Positions 34,356 to 42,289 of a stretch of DNA of 46,276 bases are shown one piece after another. Position 1 is the first letter of the stretch; each line of letters starts with the position of its first letter. The stretch comes from Akkermansia muciniphila (GTDB lineage: Bacteria > Verrucomicrobiota > Verrucomicrobiia > Verrucomicrobiales > V1-33). A model generated the notes under the pieces. That model did not search any database. It had not been told where the DNA came from and was given only the letters and a program-made list of their open reading frames with translations. A program made the position numbers and the translations under genes. Location: positions 1 to 46,276 of the forward strand of contig CAMDJM010000034.1 in assembly GCA_945900785.1 (NCBI GenBank), given 5' to 3'.

Positions 34356-36023
34356 ATGGCACCTCCTATGCGCCTGAACCCATTACTCATCCTGCTCTGC
34401 GCCCTGCTCGCCACGGTGGGCCTGACCGGTTGTGGCAGCGGCACCATGGATGCCAAACAGGGAGCGGAGCAGAAGATCCTCCTCGTCGGCAACGGAGCAG
34501 ACCCCCGCTTTATGGACCCCCAGCTGGTCAATAGCACTTCAGAACACCATTTGATGATCGCTCTTTTTGAAGGCTTGGTGGCTGAACATCCCTCGCGGGA
34601 CGCGGAAGTGGAGGCCGGCGTGGCGGAGCGGTGGGACACAAATTCCGACAAATCCGTCTGGACCTTCCACCTGCGGCCCACGGCCGAGTGGAGCGATGGC
34701 GTTCCAGTGACCGCAGATGACTTCGTCTGGAGCTGGCGGCGCATGTTGACGAAGTCGCTCGCAGCAGAGTATTCCCAGATGCTGTTCGCCCTCAAAAATG
34801 GGGAAGCTTTTTACGAAGGCAAAGTCGACGGCGAACAGCTCGGAGTCAAAGCCATCGACCCCAAAACGCTGGAAGTCACCCTCGTCGGCCCCACTCCTCA
34901 TTTCCTTCTCATGATACTGCACACCTCGTGGTGGCCGGTGCCGCGGCACTGCATTGAAAAGTATGGCGATGCCCTCGACCGCGTGAATCCATGGACGCAG
35001 GAAGGGAAAATGGTGGGCAACGGAGCCTTCACCCTGAAGCGGAATCTCTTCCGTCAGGTCATCGAAGTGGAAAAAAATCCGCGCTACTGGGATGCGGCGA
35101 ATGTGAAGATCAATGGCGTGCGGTTTTACCCGATTGATAGTGACAGCACCGAGGAGCGGCTCTTCCGGCGGGGCATGCTGCATATTACCACCGTTGTCCC
35201 ACTCGATAAAATCCCCGCCTACCGGAAAAACCATCCCGATATTTACCATCAGGATCCCAACACGGCGGTTTATTTTTACCGCATCAATACGGAACGCCCT
35301 GCCCTGAAAGACATCCGCGTCCGCAAGGCCCTTGCCTACGCCATCGACCGTCAGTCGCTCGTCACCAATATTACCCGCGCCGGTCAAACCCCGGCCGGAG
35401 GCATCGTCCCCGGGATGGAAGGCTACCCGGCTTCGACTGTCTTCAATTTCGATCCAGCCAAAGCCCAGGCCCTTCTCGCCGAAGCCGGGTATCCTGGAGG
35501 CAAGGATTTTCCAAAGTTCGAGATCCTCATCAATACCAGCGAAGCCCACCGCGCCATCGCCGAGGTCATGCAACAGATGTGGCAAAAACACCTTGGCATC
35601 AAGGTCGGCATCCTCAATCAGGACTTCGGGGTCTATCTGGATAGCATGTCCCGCATCGACTACGATATCATGCGGGGAGGCTGGAACGCTGACTACCTTG
35701 ACCCCGCCACCTTCATCGACATGTGGACCACCGGGAATGGCAATAACAACACGCACTGGAGCAATCCGAAGTTCGACCAACTGGTCAAGGACGCCACCCA
35801 GGAAGGCGATGGAGCCAAGCGCTTCGCGATCCTGCGCCAGGCGGAGGAAGTCTTCCTCTCCGAAGTCCCCGCCATTCCCGTCTACTTCTACACCCGCTCC
35901 CACCTCGTGCACCCCGCCGTCAAGGAGTGGCACCCCAAACTCCTCGACGTGCACCCATGGAAACACTACGAACTCCTCTCCCCGCCCCCCGCCTCCTCCA
36001 TGGACGCCTCCTGGAATAAATAA
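34356..36023 (+). CDS. oppA: oligopeptide ABC transporter, substrate-binding lipoprotein
   Basis: 555 residues. A lipoprotein signal peptide ends in the lipobox LTGC (Cys26), so the protein is anchored to a membrane facing the periplasm. The mature part is a family 5 (SBP_bac_5) binding protein: DPRFMDPQLVNSTSEHHLM at the start, ADDFVWSWRRML, VKINGVRFYPI, DIRVRKALAYAIDRQSL, and FDPAKAQALLAEAGYPGG near residue 365-380. Acidic and aromatic positions are typical of OppA-like peptide binders. It leads an operon with two permeases and two ATPases. An alternative ATG four codons in (34368) gives a slightly better signal peptide. Peptide length preference cannot be read from sequence. Confidence 0.95.
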   Translation: MAPPMRLNPLLILLCALLATVGLTGCGSGTMDAKQGAEQKILLVGNGADPRFMDPQLVNSTSEHHLMIALFEGLVAEHPSRDAEVEAGVAERWDTNSDKSVWTFHLRPTAEWSDGVPVTADDFVWSWRRMLTKSLAAEYSQMLFALKNGEAFYEGKVDGEQLGVKAIDPKTLEVTLVGPTPHFLLMILHTSWWPVPRHCIEKYGDALDRVNPWTQEGKMVGNGAFTLKRNLFRQVIEVEKNPRYWDAANVKINGVRFYPIDSDSTEERLFRRGMLHITTVVPLDKIPAYRKNHPDIYHQDPNTAVYFYRINTERPALKDIRVRKALAYAIDRQSLVTNITRAGQTPAGGIVPGMEGYPASTVFNFDPAKAQALLAEAGYPGGKDFPKFEILINTSEAHRAIAEVMQQMWQKHLGIKVGILNQDFGVYLDSMSRIDYDIMRGGWNADYLDPATFIDMWTTGNGNNNTHWSNPKFDQLVKDATQEGDGAKRFAILRQAEEVFLSEVPAIPVYFYTRSHLVHPAVKEWHPKLLDVHPWKHYELLSPPPASSMDASWNK

Positions 36024-36060
36024 ATTCCTATCAACTCAAAACCCGCAGCCAAAACCCAAA

Positions 36061-36139
36061 CCAACAACCAACAACCAACAACCAATAACCAATAACTAAT
36101 AACTAATAACCAATAACTCCCCTCCCCTCCCCCTCCCCC
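36061..36139 (+). repeat. heptad tandem array plus pyrimidine tract leading into oppB
   Basis: Eight perfect-phase 7-mers (36061-36116): CCAACAA three times, CCAATAA twice, CTAATAA twice, CCAATAA once. They are followed by an unbroken C/T tract (36117-36139) that abuts the oppB ATG. There is no Shine-Dalgarno sequence. The oppA stop lies 37 bp upstream, so the element fills most of the oppA-oppB spacer. Confidence 0.9.
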
Positions 36140-37057
36140 ATGCTCCGCTTCATCTTCAGCCGCCTTCTCCAATCCCTGCTCGTGCTGGTAGTGGTATTTA
36201 CGGCGACTTTTTTCCTGATCCGCTTGAAGCCCGGGGATCCCTTCAAAGGAGAAAAGGCCATGCCCGCTTCCGTCCTTGCGCAGATGAACAAGCGCTATGC
36301 CCTCGACCAGCCGCTCTGGAAGCAATACTTCATACACGCCGGGGCCTTTGCCCGGGGGGATCTGTTGCCTTCCATGCGTTATGAAGGCGTGCAGAATTCC
36401 AAAATCATCAAGGACTCCTTTCCGGTCTCCCTGCTCATTGGCCTCAGTGCCCTCACCATCGCGCTCGGCGTGGGCTTGCCCGCCGGCATCATCGCTGCGG
36501 TCCGGAAAAACACCTGGCTTGATTACTCCGCGATGTCCCTGGCCATGCTCGGGATTTGTTTGCCTACTTTTGTCATGGGACCCATTCTGCAATGGATCTT
36601 CGCCCTGAAGCTCGGCTGGCTGAATGTCGCCGGATGGTTTGAGCGGACGGACTGGATCCTTCCCGCCGCGACCATGGGCTTCATTTACGCCGCCTACATC
36701 GCGCGGCTCACCCGGGGTGGGATGCTGGAAATTCTTAATCAGGATTACATCCGCACCGCCCGCGCCAAAGGGGTTCCCGGAAAACAAATCGTCATCAAAC
36801 ACGCCCTGCGGGGTGGACTCCTGCCGGTGGTCGCCTTCCTCGGTCCAGCCTTTGCCGGGATCACCACAGGCTCCTTCATCATTGAAAAAATCTTCCAACT
36901 GCCCGGCCTCGGACAACACTTCGTCGGTTCCGTTTTTAATAGCGACTACACCCTCGTCCAGGCCACCACCGTCTTCTACGCCGCCCTGCTCGTGCTGATC
37001 AATTTGGGCAGCGATATTCTTCAAGCCTGGCTCAACCCCCGCATCCGCCTCACATGA
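36140..37057 (+). CDS. oppB: oligopeptide ABC transporter permease OppB
   Basis: 305 residues with about six transmembrane helices, the first at residues ~9-28 (LLQSLLVLVVVFTATFFLI). FLIRLKPGDPF at the N-terminus is the DppB/OppB signature. The ATPase-coupling EAA loop is seen as RTARAKGVPGKQIVIKHA (~207-224). It forms the membrane channel with OppC. The start codon follows directly on a heptad array and pyrimidine tract with no ribosome-binding site. Its last codons overlap oppC by ATGA (37054-37057), so the two permeases are translationally coupled. Confidence 0.96.
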   Translation: MLRFIFSRLLQSLLVLVVVFTATFFLIRLKPGDPFKGEKAMPASVLAQMNKRYALDQPLWKQYFIHAGAFARGDLLPSMRYEGVQNSKIIKDSFPVSLLIGLSALTIALGVGLPAGIIAAVRKNTWLDYSAMSLAMLGICLPTFVMGPILQWIFALKLGWLNVAGWFERTDWILPAATMGFIYAAYIARLTRGGMLEILNQDYIRTARAKGVPGKQIVIKHALRGGLLPVVAFLGPAFAGITTGSFIIEKIFQLPGLGQHFVGSVFNSDYTLVQATTVFYAALLVLINLGSDILQAWLNPRIRLT

Positions 37058-37941
37058 CTGCTGCCGCTTCCGCCATCCCGGCCAGCCTTCCCCGCGGCCG
37101 CTCGCTCGGCCAGGACGCCTGGGCCCGGCTCCGTAAAAACAAACTCGCCATGGTCTGCGGAGTTGTCCTGATCGCCATTTTTCTGATGTGTTATCTTGGC
37201 CCCCTGTTTTGCACCTACAGGCTGGATGCCCAGGATCTGGAACTGAAGGCCACGCCCCCTTCTGCCGCCCATTGGTTCGGCACCGACGAAGCAGGTCGCG
37301 ACCAGCTCGTCCGCGTCCTCAGTGGCGGTCGGGTCTCTCTCAATGTCGGCCTGCTCGCTACCGCCGTTTCCCTCATCATCGGCGTCGCCTACGGGGCTAC
37401 CGCTGGTTACCTCGGCGGGCGCACGGATTCGGTCATGATGCGTTTCGTCGATGTCCTGTATTCACTGCCCTTCATGGTCTTCGTGATTCTCCTGACCGTC
37501 GCCTTCGGCCGCAGTATGTGGTTGCTCTACCTGGCGATCGGGGCGGTGGAATGGCTCACTATGGCCCGCATTGTCCGCGCCGGCGTGCAGGCGCAGGCCC
37601 GCATGGAATTTGTGGAAGCCGCCCGCTCCCTGGGCCTCAGTAACAGCCGCATCATCTTCCGCCACATCGTGCCGAATGTGCTCGGCCCGGTGATTGTTTA
37701 CACCACCCTGACGGTGCCAGCCGTTATGCTGCTGGAGGCTGCTTTGAGCTTTCTCGGTCTCGGGGTGCAGCCGCCCAACAGTTCGTGGGGTAGCCTGATC
37801 GATCAGGGGGCCAAGAGCATGGAAACCTATCCCTGGCTCCTCGTCATTCCCGCCGCCTTTTTCTCTGTCACCCTGTTCTGTCTCAACTTCGTCGGCGATG
37901 GCCTGCGAGACGCCATCGACGTGCGCAGCGGAAAAGACTGA
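37054..37941 (+). CDS. oppC: oligopeptide ABC transporter permease OppC
   Basis: 295 residues. Starts inside the oppB stop codon region (ATGA). An N-terminal cytoplasmic stretch (QDAWARLRKNKLAM) precedes the first transmembrane helix (~30-50), then HWFGTDEAGRDQLVRVLSGGR, the classic DppC/OppC motif. The EAA loop reads EAARSLGLSNSRIIFRH (~188-204) and is followed by PNVLGPVIVYTTL. Five to six helices in all. It pairs with OppB. Downstream is a 98-bp spacer with two different heptad arrays before oppD. Confidence 0.96.
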   Translation: MTAAASAIPASLPRGRSLGQDAWARLRKNKLAMVCGVVLIAIFLMCYLGPLFCTYRLDAQDLELKATPPSAAHWFGTDEAGRDQLVRVLSGGRVSLNVGLLATAVSLIIGVAYGATAGYLGGRTDSVMMRFVDVLYSLPFMVFVILLTVAFGRSMWLLYLAIGAVEWLTMARIVRAGVQAQARMEFVEAARSLGLSNSRIIFRHIVPNVLGPVIVYTTLTVPAVMLLEAALSFLGLGVQPPNSSWGSLIDQGAKSMETYPWLLVIPAAFFSVTLFCLNFVGDGLRDAIDVRSGKD

Positions 37942-37952
37942 GGGGGAAGCGG

Positions 37953-38039
37953 TCAGAAATCAGAGATCAGAAGTCAGTTAGCCGCCCCTCCATCAACCAT
38001 CAACTTCCAACCATCAACCCCTCCCCCCCTTCCCGCCGA
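37953..38039 (+). repeat. two heptad arrays and pyrimidine tract leading into oppD
   Basis: The first array, 37953-37980, is TCAGAAA, TCAGAGA, TCAGAAG, TCAGTTA. The second, 37990-38017, is CCATCAA, CCATCAA, CTTCCAA, CCATCAA. A C-rich tract (38018-38038) then leads to the oppD ATG at 38040. Both arrays have period 7 but different unit sequences. No Shine-Dalgarno sequence is present. Confidence 0.85.
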
Positions 38040-39032
38040 ATGTCCGCCATCATCGAAGTAAAAGACCTCACCGTCGCCTTCCACACCCGGAATGGGGTGG
38101 TTCGCGCCGTCGATGGCGTATCCTTCCGCGTGGAGGCCGGGCAGACGGTGGGCATTGTGGGCGAGAGTGGTTCCGGGAAATCGGTGACCTGCTATTCGCT
38201 GCTCGGACTGATCTCGCAGCCGCCGGGGCGCATTGAGGGCGGCAGCGCCATCTTTGGGAATCAGGACCTGCTGAAATTGTCGGAGAAGGATCTGCAAAAA
38301 GTGCGCGGCAGCCGCATCAGCATGATTTTTCAGGATCCGATGACCTCGCTGAATCCCTTTCTGAAAGTTGGCACGCAGCTCGTGGAGCCCCTCCGCCTCC
38401 ACCAGGGTCTCGACAAAGCCGCCGCCTGGAAAAAAGGCATTGAGGCGCTCGCCGAAGTCGGTATCCCGGATCCCGCCACCCGGATGGACCAATACCCTCA
38501 CGAATTTTCCGGCGGCATGCGGCAGCGTGTCATGATCGCCATGGCGCTCATCACCCGGCCCCAACTCCTTATTGCCGACGAGCCCACCACCGCCCTGGAC
38601 GTCACCATCCAGCAGCAGGTCCTGGACCTCATCAAGGACCTGCAAAAACGCCTCGGCATTGCAGTCGTCTTCATCACCCACGACCTCGCGGTGGTTCACG
38701 AAATCTGCGATGTGGTCAATGTCATGTATGCCGGCCGTCTCGTGGAATCGGCCAGCGCGGCGGATCTCTTCGCCCATCCCCGCCACGCCTACACCCGGGC
38801 GCTGATGCGTTCCATTCCCGCGCTGCAAAAGAAAGGCGAGCCGCTCTACACCATTCCCGGCCTGCCGCCGGACCTCAGCCAATTACCTGACGGCTGCGCC
38901 TTCCGCGCCCGCCAGATCCCGGACCGGCAGGCCCTTTGCCTGACCACGAAAAAACCACCCCTTCTTGAAATCGCCTCCGGCCATTGGGTCCAAGCCTGCC
39001 CCGGCTGTGTGGAAGGAGGGCTCCCGCTATGA
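38040..39032 (+). CDS. oppD: oligopeptide ABC transporter ATP-binding protein OppD
   Basis: 330 residues, one of two ATPases that drive the importer. Walker A GESGSGKS (41-48), Q-loop in [17 protein letters not shown] signature [16 protein letters not shown], Walker [13 protein letters not shown] and the switch His in [10 protein letters not shown] are all present, so it should hydrolyse ATP. The C-terminal oligopeptide-transporter extension (after [17 protein letters not shown]) ends with several cysteines (QALC, QACPGC), as is usual for OppD/DppD. It overlaps oppF by ATGA (39029-39032). Confidence 0.97.
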   Translation: MSAIIEVKDLTVAFHTRNGVVRAVDGVSFRVEAGQTVGIVGESGSGKSVTCYSLLGLISQPPGRIEGGSAIFGNQDLLKLSEKDLQKVRGSRISMIFQDPMTSLNPFLKVGTQLVEPLRLHQGLDKAAAWKKGIEALAEVGIPDPATRMDQYPHEFSGGMRQRVMIAMALITRPQLLIADEPTTALDVTIQQQVLDLIKDLQKRLGIAVVFITHDLAVVHEICDVVNVMYAGRLVESASAADLFAHPRHAYTRALMRSIPALQKKGEPLYTIPGLPPDLSQLPDGCAFRARQIPDRQALCLTTKKPPLLEIASGHWVQACPGCVEGGLPL

Positions 39033-39838
39033 ACGACTTTCTGAAAATCGAAAACGCCGGTGTCCACTTCCCCGGCCGCCGCGGAGCCCCGGATAACAAA
39101 GCCGTGGACGGCGTCAGCCTCACCCTCGCCAAGGGCGAAATCCTCGGCCTCGTCGGCGAATCCGGGTGTGGGAAAAGCACCCTCTCCCGCGCCATCATGC
39201 AGCTCCAGCCCCTCACCAGCGGGCGCATCGTGCTGGAAGGGCAGGACCTCTCCCTGCTCAGTTCCTCACAACTCCGCACTGCCCGGCTGAATTTCCAGAT
39301 GGTCTTCCAGGACCCCTACGCCTCCCTGAATCCACGCCTAACCATCTTCAGCACCCTCGCCGAAGCCATCGCCGCCCGCGCTGGCCACCTGGAAAAAGCC
39401 GCCGCCTGGCCTCTCGTCAGCCAACTCCTCGAGCGCGTCGGCCTGGATGCCTCGGCCGCCCTGAAATACCCTCACGAATTCTCCGGCGGCCAGCGGCAGC
39501 GCATCGCCATCGCCCGCGCCCTCGGGCCGGAGCCCCGCTTGCTCATCGCGGATGAACCCGTCTCCGCGCTGGATGTCAGCATCCAGTCCCAGATCATCAA
39601 TCTCCTCCAAAAGCTCAGCCGGGAACTGCAGCTGACCATGCTCTTCGTCTCCCACGATCTCTCCGTCGTCCGCTACCTCGCCGACCGCGTCGCGGTCATG
39701 CATCGCGGAAAAATCGTCGAACTCGGCGAAACCGAGCCCCTCATGTCCGCCCCGCAGGATCCTTACACCCGCACCCTCCTCGCCGCCGCCCCCGCCCTGC
39801 GCATGAAGCGCCCGGACCCCGCAGCCGAAAAATCGTAA
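39029..39838 (+). CDS. oppF: oligopeptide ABC transporter ATP-binding protein OppF
   Basis: 269 residues; the second ATPase of the importer. ATG 39029 overlaps the oppD stop and follows GGAAGGAGGG, the only strong ribosome-binding site in the operon. A longer frame from 38984 lies wholly within oppD. Walker A GESGCGKS (43-50), [14 protein letters not shown], signature [16 protein letters not shown], Walker [13 protein letters not shown] and switch [12 protein letters not shown] are intact. The C-terminal part is short but in range. The operon ends here, followed by two palindromes that may serve as a terminator. Confidence 0.97.
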   Translation: MNDFLKIENAGVHFPGRRGAPDNKAVDGVSLTLAKGEILGLVGESGCGKSTLSRAIMQLQPLTSGRIVLEGQDLSLLSSSQLRTARLNFQMVFQDPYASLNPRLTIFSTLAEAIAARAGHLEKAAAWPLVSQLLERVGLDASAALKYPHEFSGGQRQRIAIARALGPEPRLLIADEPVSALDVSIQSQIINLLQKLSRELQLTMLFVSHDLSVVRYLADRVAVMHRGKIVELGETEPLMSAPQDPYTRTLLAAAPALRMKRPDPAAEKS

Positions 39839-39855
39839 AAAGGCCATTGAGGAGA

Positions 39856-39913
39856 GCGGACATTCTGTCCGCACGTTTATCCGAGCCAGAGCAAGGTCGA
39901 CAGAATGTCGACC
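39856..39913. repeat. REPIN-like pair of short palindromes
   Basis: Two perfect hairpins: GCGGACA-TTC-TGTCCGC (39856-39872) and GGTCGACA-GAA-TGTCGACC (39895-39913), 22 bp apart. Their centres (ACATTCTGT and ACAGAATGT) are reverse complements, so the two units form an inverted pair like REP doublets. The pair sits 18 bp after the oppF stop and may also act in 3'-end formation. No second copy was noticed in this window. Confidence 0.6.
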
Positions 39914-40572
39914 CTCCATCCGGCACCGACACTTACCCCCCGTGCAATATGTGAAGCCACCCACCGTATCCGCAAAAAAGTCCCGGAGGGTGTCTGCTCC
40001 ATTGCGGTCTGTGAAGCTCATGTCTATAGCAAGTCGAATATGGTCCTGAGATTGGACCTCAATCCTGCCGCTGGCCCTACGCAAGGCCGGCCCCAATCCG
40101 TTACCGCCAACTACGTGCACAAAAAGGTCAATGATATGACATATACATTTTATACGTCCAGGGAGCATAACCAAGAAATATCATTATCTCAAATCGATGC
40201 GGCAGATACCAATTCGGCTGTTTTGATTTAGCGGAAAACGTTAAATTTTCCTACGGCTTACGATGAAATTATTGAGAAGGATAATTACACTCCAGTTGAT
40301 GGGATGAAAAATTGTTGGTGCACCGGTTGCTTGGATGCGACGGATAAATTAGTAATGGCCCATCTGGTTTTGACGCAAATTTAAATTAAATAATCCAAAC
40401 GATAATGCCGTAAAATGAGTCACAGGCCTCCCATGGAGGGCGTGGATTGAAAGTTGGTGAAGTATCCCCGTCGCCCGCACCCCGCACCCGCACCCGCAGC
40501 TATACGTGGTAGGATGGCCAGGCTTTTGGCCGTAGGCCGTAGGCCTTTTACCCTCTTCCGATCTGCGGCGGT
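39914..40572. other. gene-poor, partly AT-rich intergenic island
   Basis: No supported gene. A 108-codon frame at 39905-40231 starts within the palindrome pair, has no ribosome-binding site and no recognisable family, and is probably not real. From about 40130 to 40430 the sequence turns markedly AT-rich compared with both flanks, suggesting an acquired or decayed segment. Between 40470 and 40500 is a short C-rich tandem repeat (CCGCAC-type units), and at about 40527-40545 a GTAGGCC duplication. The abiEii stop follows. Confidence 0.5.
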
Positions 40573-41436
40573 TCAGACCGTCACCCTGCCCGCTACTTCC
40601 CGGAAAAACGCCGCACTCCACAGGGCCAGTTCCGCAGTATCCTTGAGGAAAGGCCGCACATCGTCTGCGGCGGTTCCGAAGTCCACTGCGGCGATTCTCT
40701 CTTCCAACAGCGTGTGCAGGTCGGCTGATGACATCACCTTACCTTCTGGCCAGTGTCCGGTCTGGGCCATGCGGGCGGCGAGATGGGGAAGGTGGGGGCG
40801 GATGCCGCGGCCCGCATACCACACGAGGTCATACCAGTCCCGTCCCTTCAGCCGGTTTTGCCACTTCCGGCAGAGCACGGCGTGCAGCTTCCCGGCCATG
40901 AGCGAAGGCAGGTCGTAGAGCCGCACCTGATGCGGGATGGGCATGAAAAGCGTGCGCACTTCTGTTTCGGCGGCCGATGGCGGTTGGGTATCGATCTCCA
41001 GTTTCACCCGCACCTGCTGCAGCGCCGGGATGCGGGCCGCCAGCCAGTCCGGCAGGCCGATATGGAGAAGATTCACCCGGGTGTCTCCCTTGATGAAGGC
41101 GGACTCAATAGCGGTGAGCACCGCTTTGGCCTTGGTCTCCACGGAGAACTGAAATCCGTAGGCCTGCAGTTCGTCCCGCACCGCTCCCAGCCAGGGATCG
41201 GGCCGGAAGTCCGGCTGCGGCGCGAGCAGGGAGAAATCCAAATCCTCCGAAAACCGGCGCAGGCCGTGGAAGAGCCGCAGTGCGGTGCCTCCATAGAAAG
41301 CCGCGTGCTCGAAGAACTTCGCCCGCCACAGGCCGACCAAAGCCAGTTCCTGCACAATCTCCTTCAGCGCGTTTTCGTAGTCGCCTGCAGTGTTCAGCGT
41401 GAAGCGGGCGAGATGCGGATCGAGGTTGTGGAGCAT
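40573..41436 (-). CDS. AbiEii-type nucleotidyltransferase toxin
   Basis: 287 residues of the AbiEii/AbiGii toxin family (PF08843), a nucleotidyltransferase that causes growth arrest and phage abortive infection when not neutralised (type IV toxin-antitoxin). The active-site motif GGTALRL (49-55) is followed by FSEDLDFS (62-69) with the two metal-binding aspartates. Downstream are VKLEIDTQPP and a KLHAVLCRKW...RLKGRDWYDLVWY segment with the conserved Lys/Arg and Asp. The fold motifs are intact. It is the second gene of the pair; the antitoxin gene ends 60 bp upstream, and the gap is filled by heptad repeats and a C-rich tract that reaches the ATG. Confidence 0.88.
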   Translation of the reverse strand: MLHNLDPHLARFTLNTAGDYENALKEIVQELALVGLWRAKFFEHAAFYGGTALRLFHGLRRFSEDLDFSLLAPQPDFRPDPWLGAVRDELQAYGFQFSVETKAKAVLTAIESAFIKGDTRVNLLHIGLPDWLAARIPALQQVRVKLEIDTQPPSAAETEVRTLFMPIPHQVRLYDLPSLMAGKLHAVLCRKWQNRLKGRDWYDLVWYAGRGIRPHLPHLAARMAQTGHWPEGKVMSSADLHTLLEERIAAVDFGTAADDVRPFLKDTAELALWSAAFFREVAGRVTV

Positions 41437-41486
41437 GGGGGTGGGGGGTAGGGGCAGTTACTGGTTATTAGTTATTGGTTTGTTGG
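41437..41486 (-). repeat. heptad tandem array plus pyrimidine tract leading into abiEii
   Basis: Read on the coding (minus) strand: CCAACAA, one extra A, CCAATAA, CTAATAA, CCAGTAA (41486 down to 41458), then CTGCCCCTACCCCCCACCCCC directly before the ATG at 41436. This is the same unit set and layout as the oppB leader, including the ATGCTCC start. The array occupies almost the whole antitoxin-toxin spacer. Confidence 0.85.
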
Positions 41487-41496
41487 GTGCGGGTGC

Positions 41497-42141
41497 TCAT
41501 GGTGAAACGGGGTTCATTTTCGCCAGCCAGCGGGCGAGGAGGGTTACGGGGCGGCGGCGGTAGAGCTGGGCCAGTTCTGTCATAGTTGTTGTGTTGAGAC
41601 GGGCGAGGGATCCGCTGGTGATCCGCAGATTTTCCCGCAACCAGGGCTCGACGTCGCTTAGCCTTTGCAAGCCCGGGTCGCGGCCGGCGTAGTCGCTGAG
41701 GGCCCGCTCCGGGGTGGCTAGAAAATAATGGCCACCCGCTGCTTCCCGGCGTTCCACTTCCGCGCTGAAGACCGCCAGGGGCACGGGCAGATAGGTGAAG
41801 CGCCCCACGGGAGTCTCGAACTCCCGCCGCCGCTGGGTGGTGGCGCAGGTGATCTCCACCACCCGCTCCGGGATCAGCCCGTGCAGCTCCAGCGCCTTTT
41901 CAAAACTCACACACGAGGGCCCGGACACCAAGCCCGAGAGCACCAAGGGGTCCACCTCCCGCAGCGCGACTGCCCGACCCGGCACATAGAGCCCTTTTTT
42001 GACCCTGACCACCTCACCACCGGCAAGCAGCCGCGTGATCTTATCCCGCACTGCCCCATACCCGCGCAGCCGGTCCGTGAGCATTGCGTAGTCAAACGGC
42101 TGATCACGGGGAAGTGGTGGGTGGGATAAAAGTGGGTTCAT
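41497..42141 (-). CDS. AbiEi-type antitoxin / transcriptional regulator
   Basis: 214 residues. The N-terminal ~70 residues form a winged-helix-like domain (LTDRLRGYGAVRDKITRLLAGGEVVRVKKGLYVPG) as in AbiEi antitoxins. The C-terminal part (ALELHGLIPERVVEITCATTQRRREFETPVG, then YFLATPERALSDYAG) matches the AbiEi/type IV antitoxin C-terminal region. It neutralises the downstream nucleotidyltransferase toxin and represses the operon. GGAGG lies 2 nt before the ATG. The start region carries a perfect 11-bp inverted repeat overlapping a promoter-like -10, the expected place for autoregulation. Confidence 0.82.
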   Translation of the reverse strand: MNPLLSHPPLPRDQPFDYAMLTDRLRGYGAVRDKITRLLAGGEVVRVKKGLYVPGRAVALREVDPLVLSGLVSGPSCVSFEKALELHGLIPERVVEITCATTQRRREFETPVGRFTYLPVPLAVFSAEVERREAAGGHYFLATPERALSDYAGRDPGLQRLSDVEPWLRENLRITSGSLARLNTTTMTELAQLYRRRPVTLLARWLAKMNPVSP

Positions 42142-42146
42142 TTCCT

Positions 42147-42177
42147 CCAGTAAGTCGACTATTACACGACTTACTGG
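42147..42177 (-). promoter_or_regulatory. operator-like perfect inverted repeat before the antitoxin gene
   Basis: CCAGTAAGTCG (42147-42157) and CGACTTACTGG (42167-42177) are perfect 11-bp arms around a 9-bp spacer. The site ends 5 nt before the start codon and covers the -10 element and the ribosome-binding region. Studied AbiEi antitoxins bind inverted repeats in their own promoter. Confidence 0.75.
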
Positions 42178-42187
42178 TAGAAATCAA
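42159..42187 (-). promoter_or_regulatory. candidate promoter of the antitoxin-toxin operon
   Basis: On the minus strand: TTGATT (42187-42182), a 17-bp spacer, TAATAG (42164-42159). The -10 lies in the centre of the operator-like palindrome, so binding there would block initiation. Confidence 0.5.
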
Positions 42188-42289
42188 CTTGGAAAGGATG
42201 CTGACGCAGCCACGGATGACACCCATCAAACGGACCGTTGAAATGCAGGAACTGAAGAAAATGAAAGCCCGGATTGCCTTCCGGGTCCT

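Noticed and set aside
34539..35966. 475-codon minus-strand frame
   Set aside because: Antisense of oppA; no family features.
36061..36116. CRISPR-like array before oppB
   Set aside because: Units are 7 bp with no spacers and no cas genes nearby; this is a simple tandem repeat.
39905..40231. 108-codon plus-strand frame after oppF
   Set aside because: Begins inside the REPIN-like palindrome, has no ribosome-binding site and no recognisable family; composition shifts midway.
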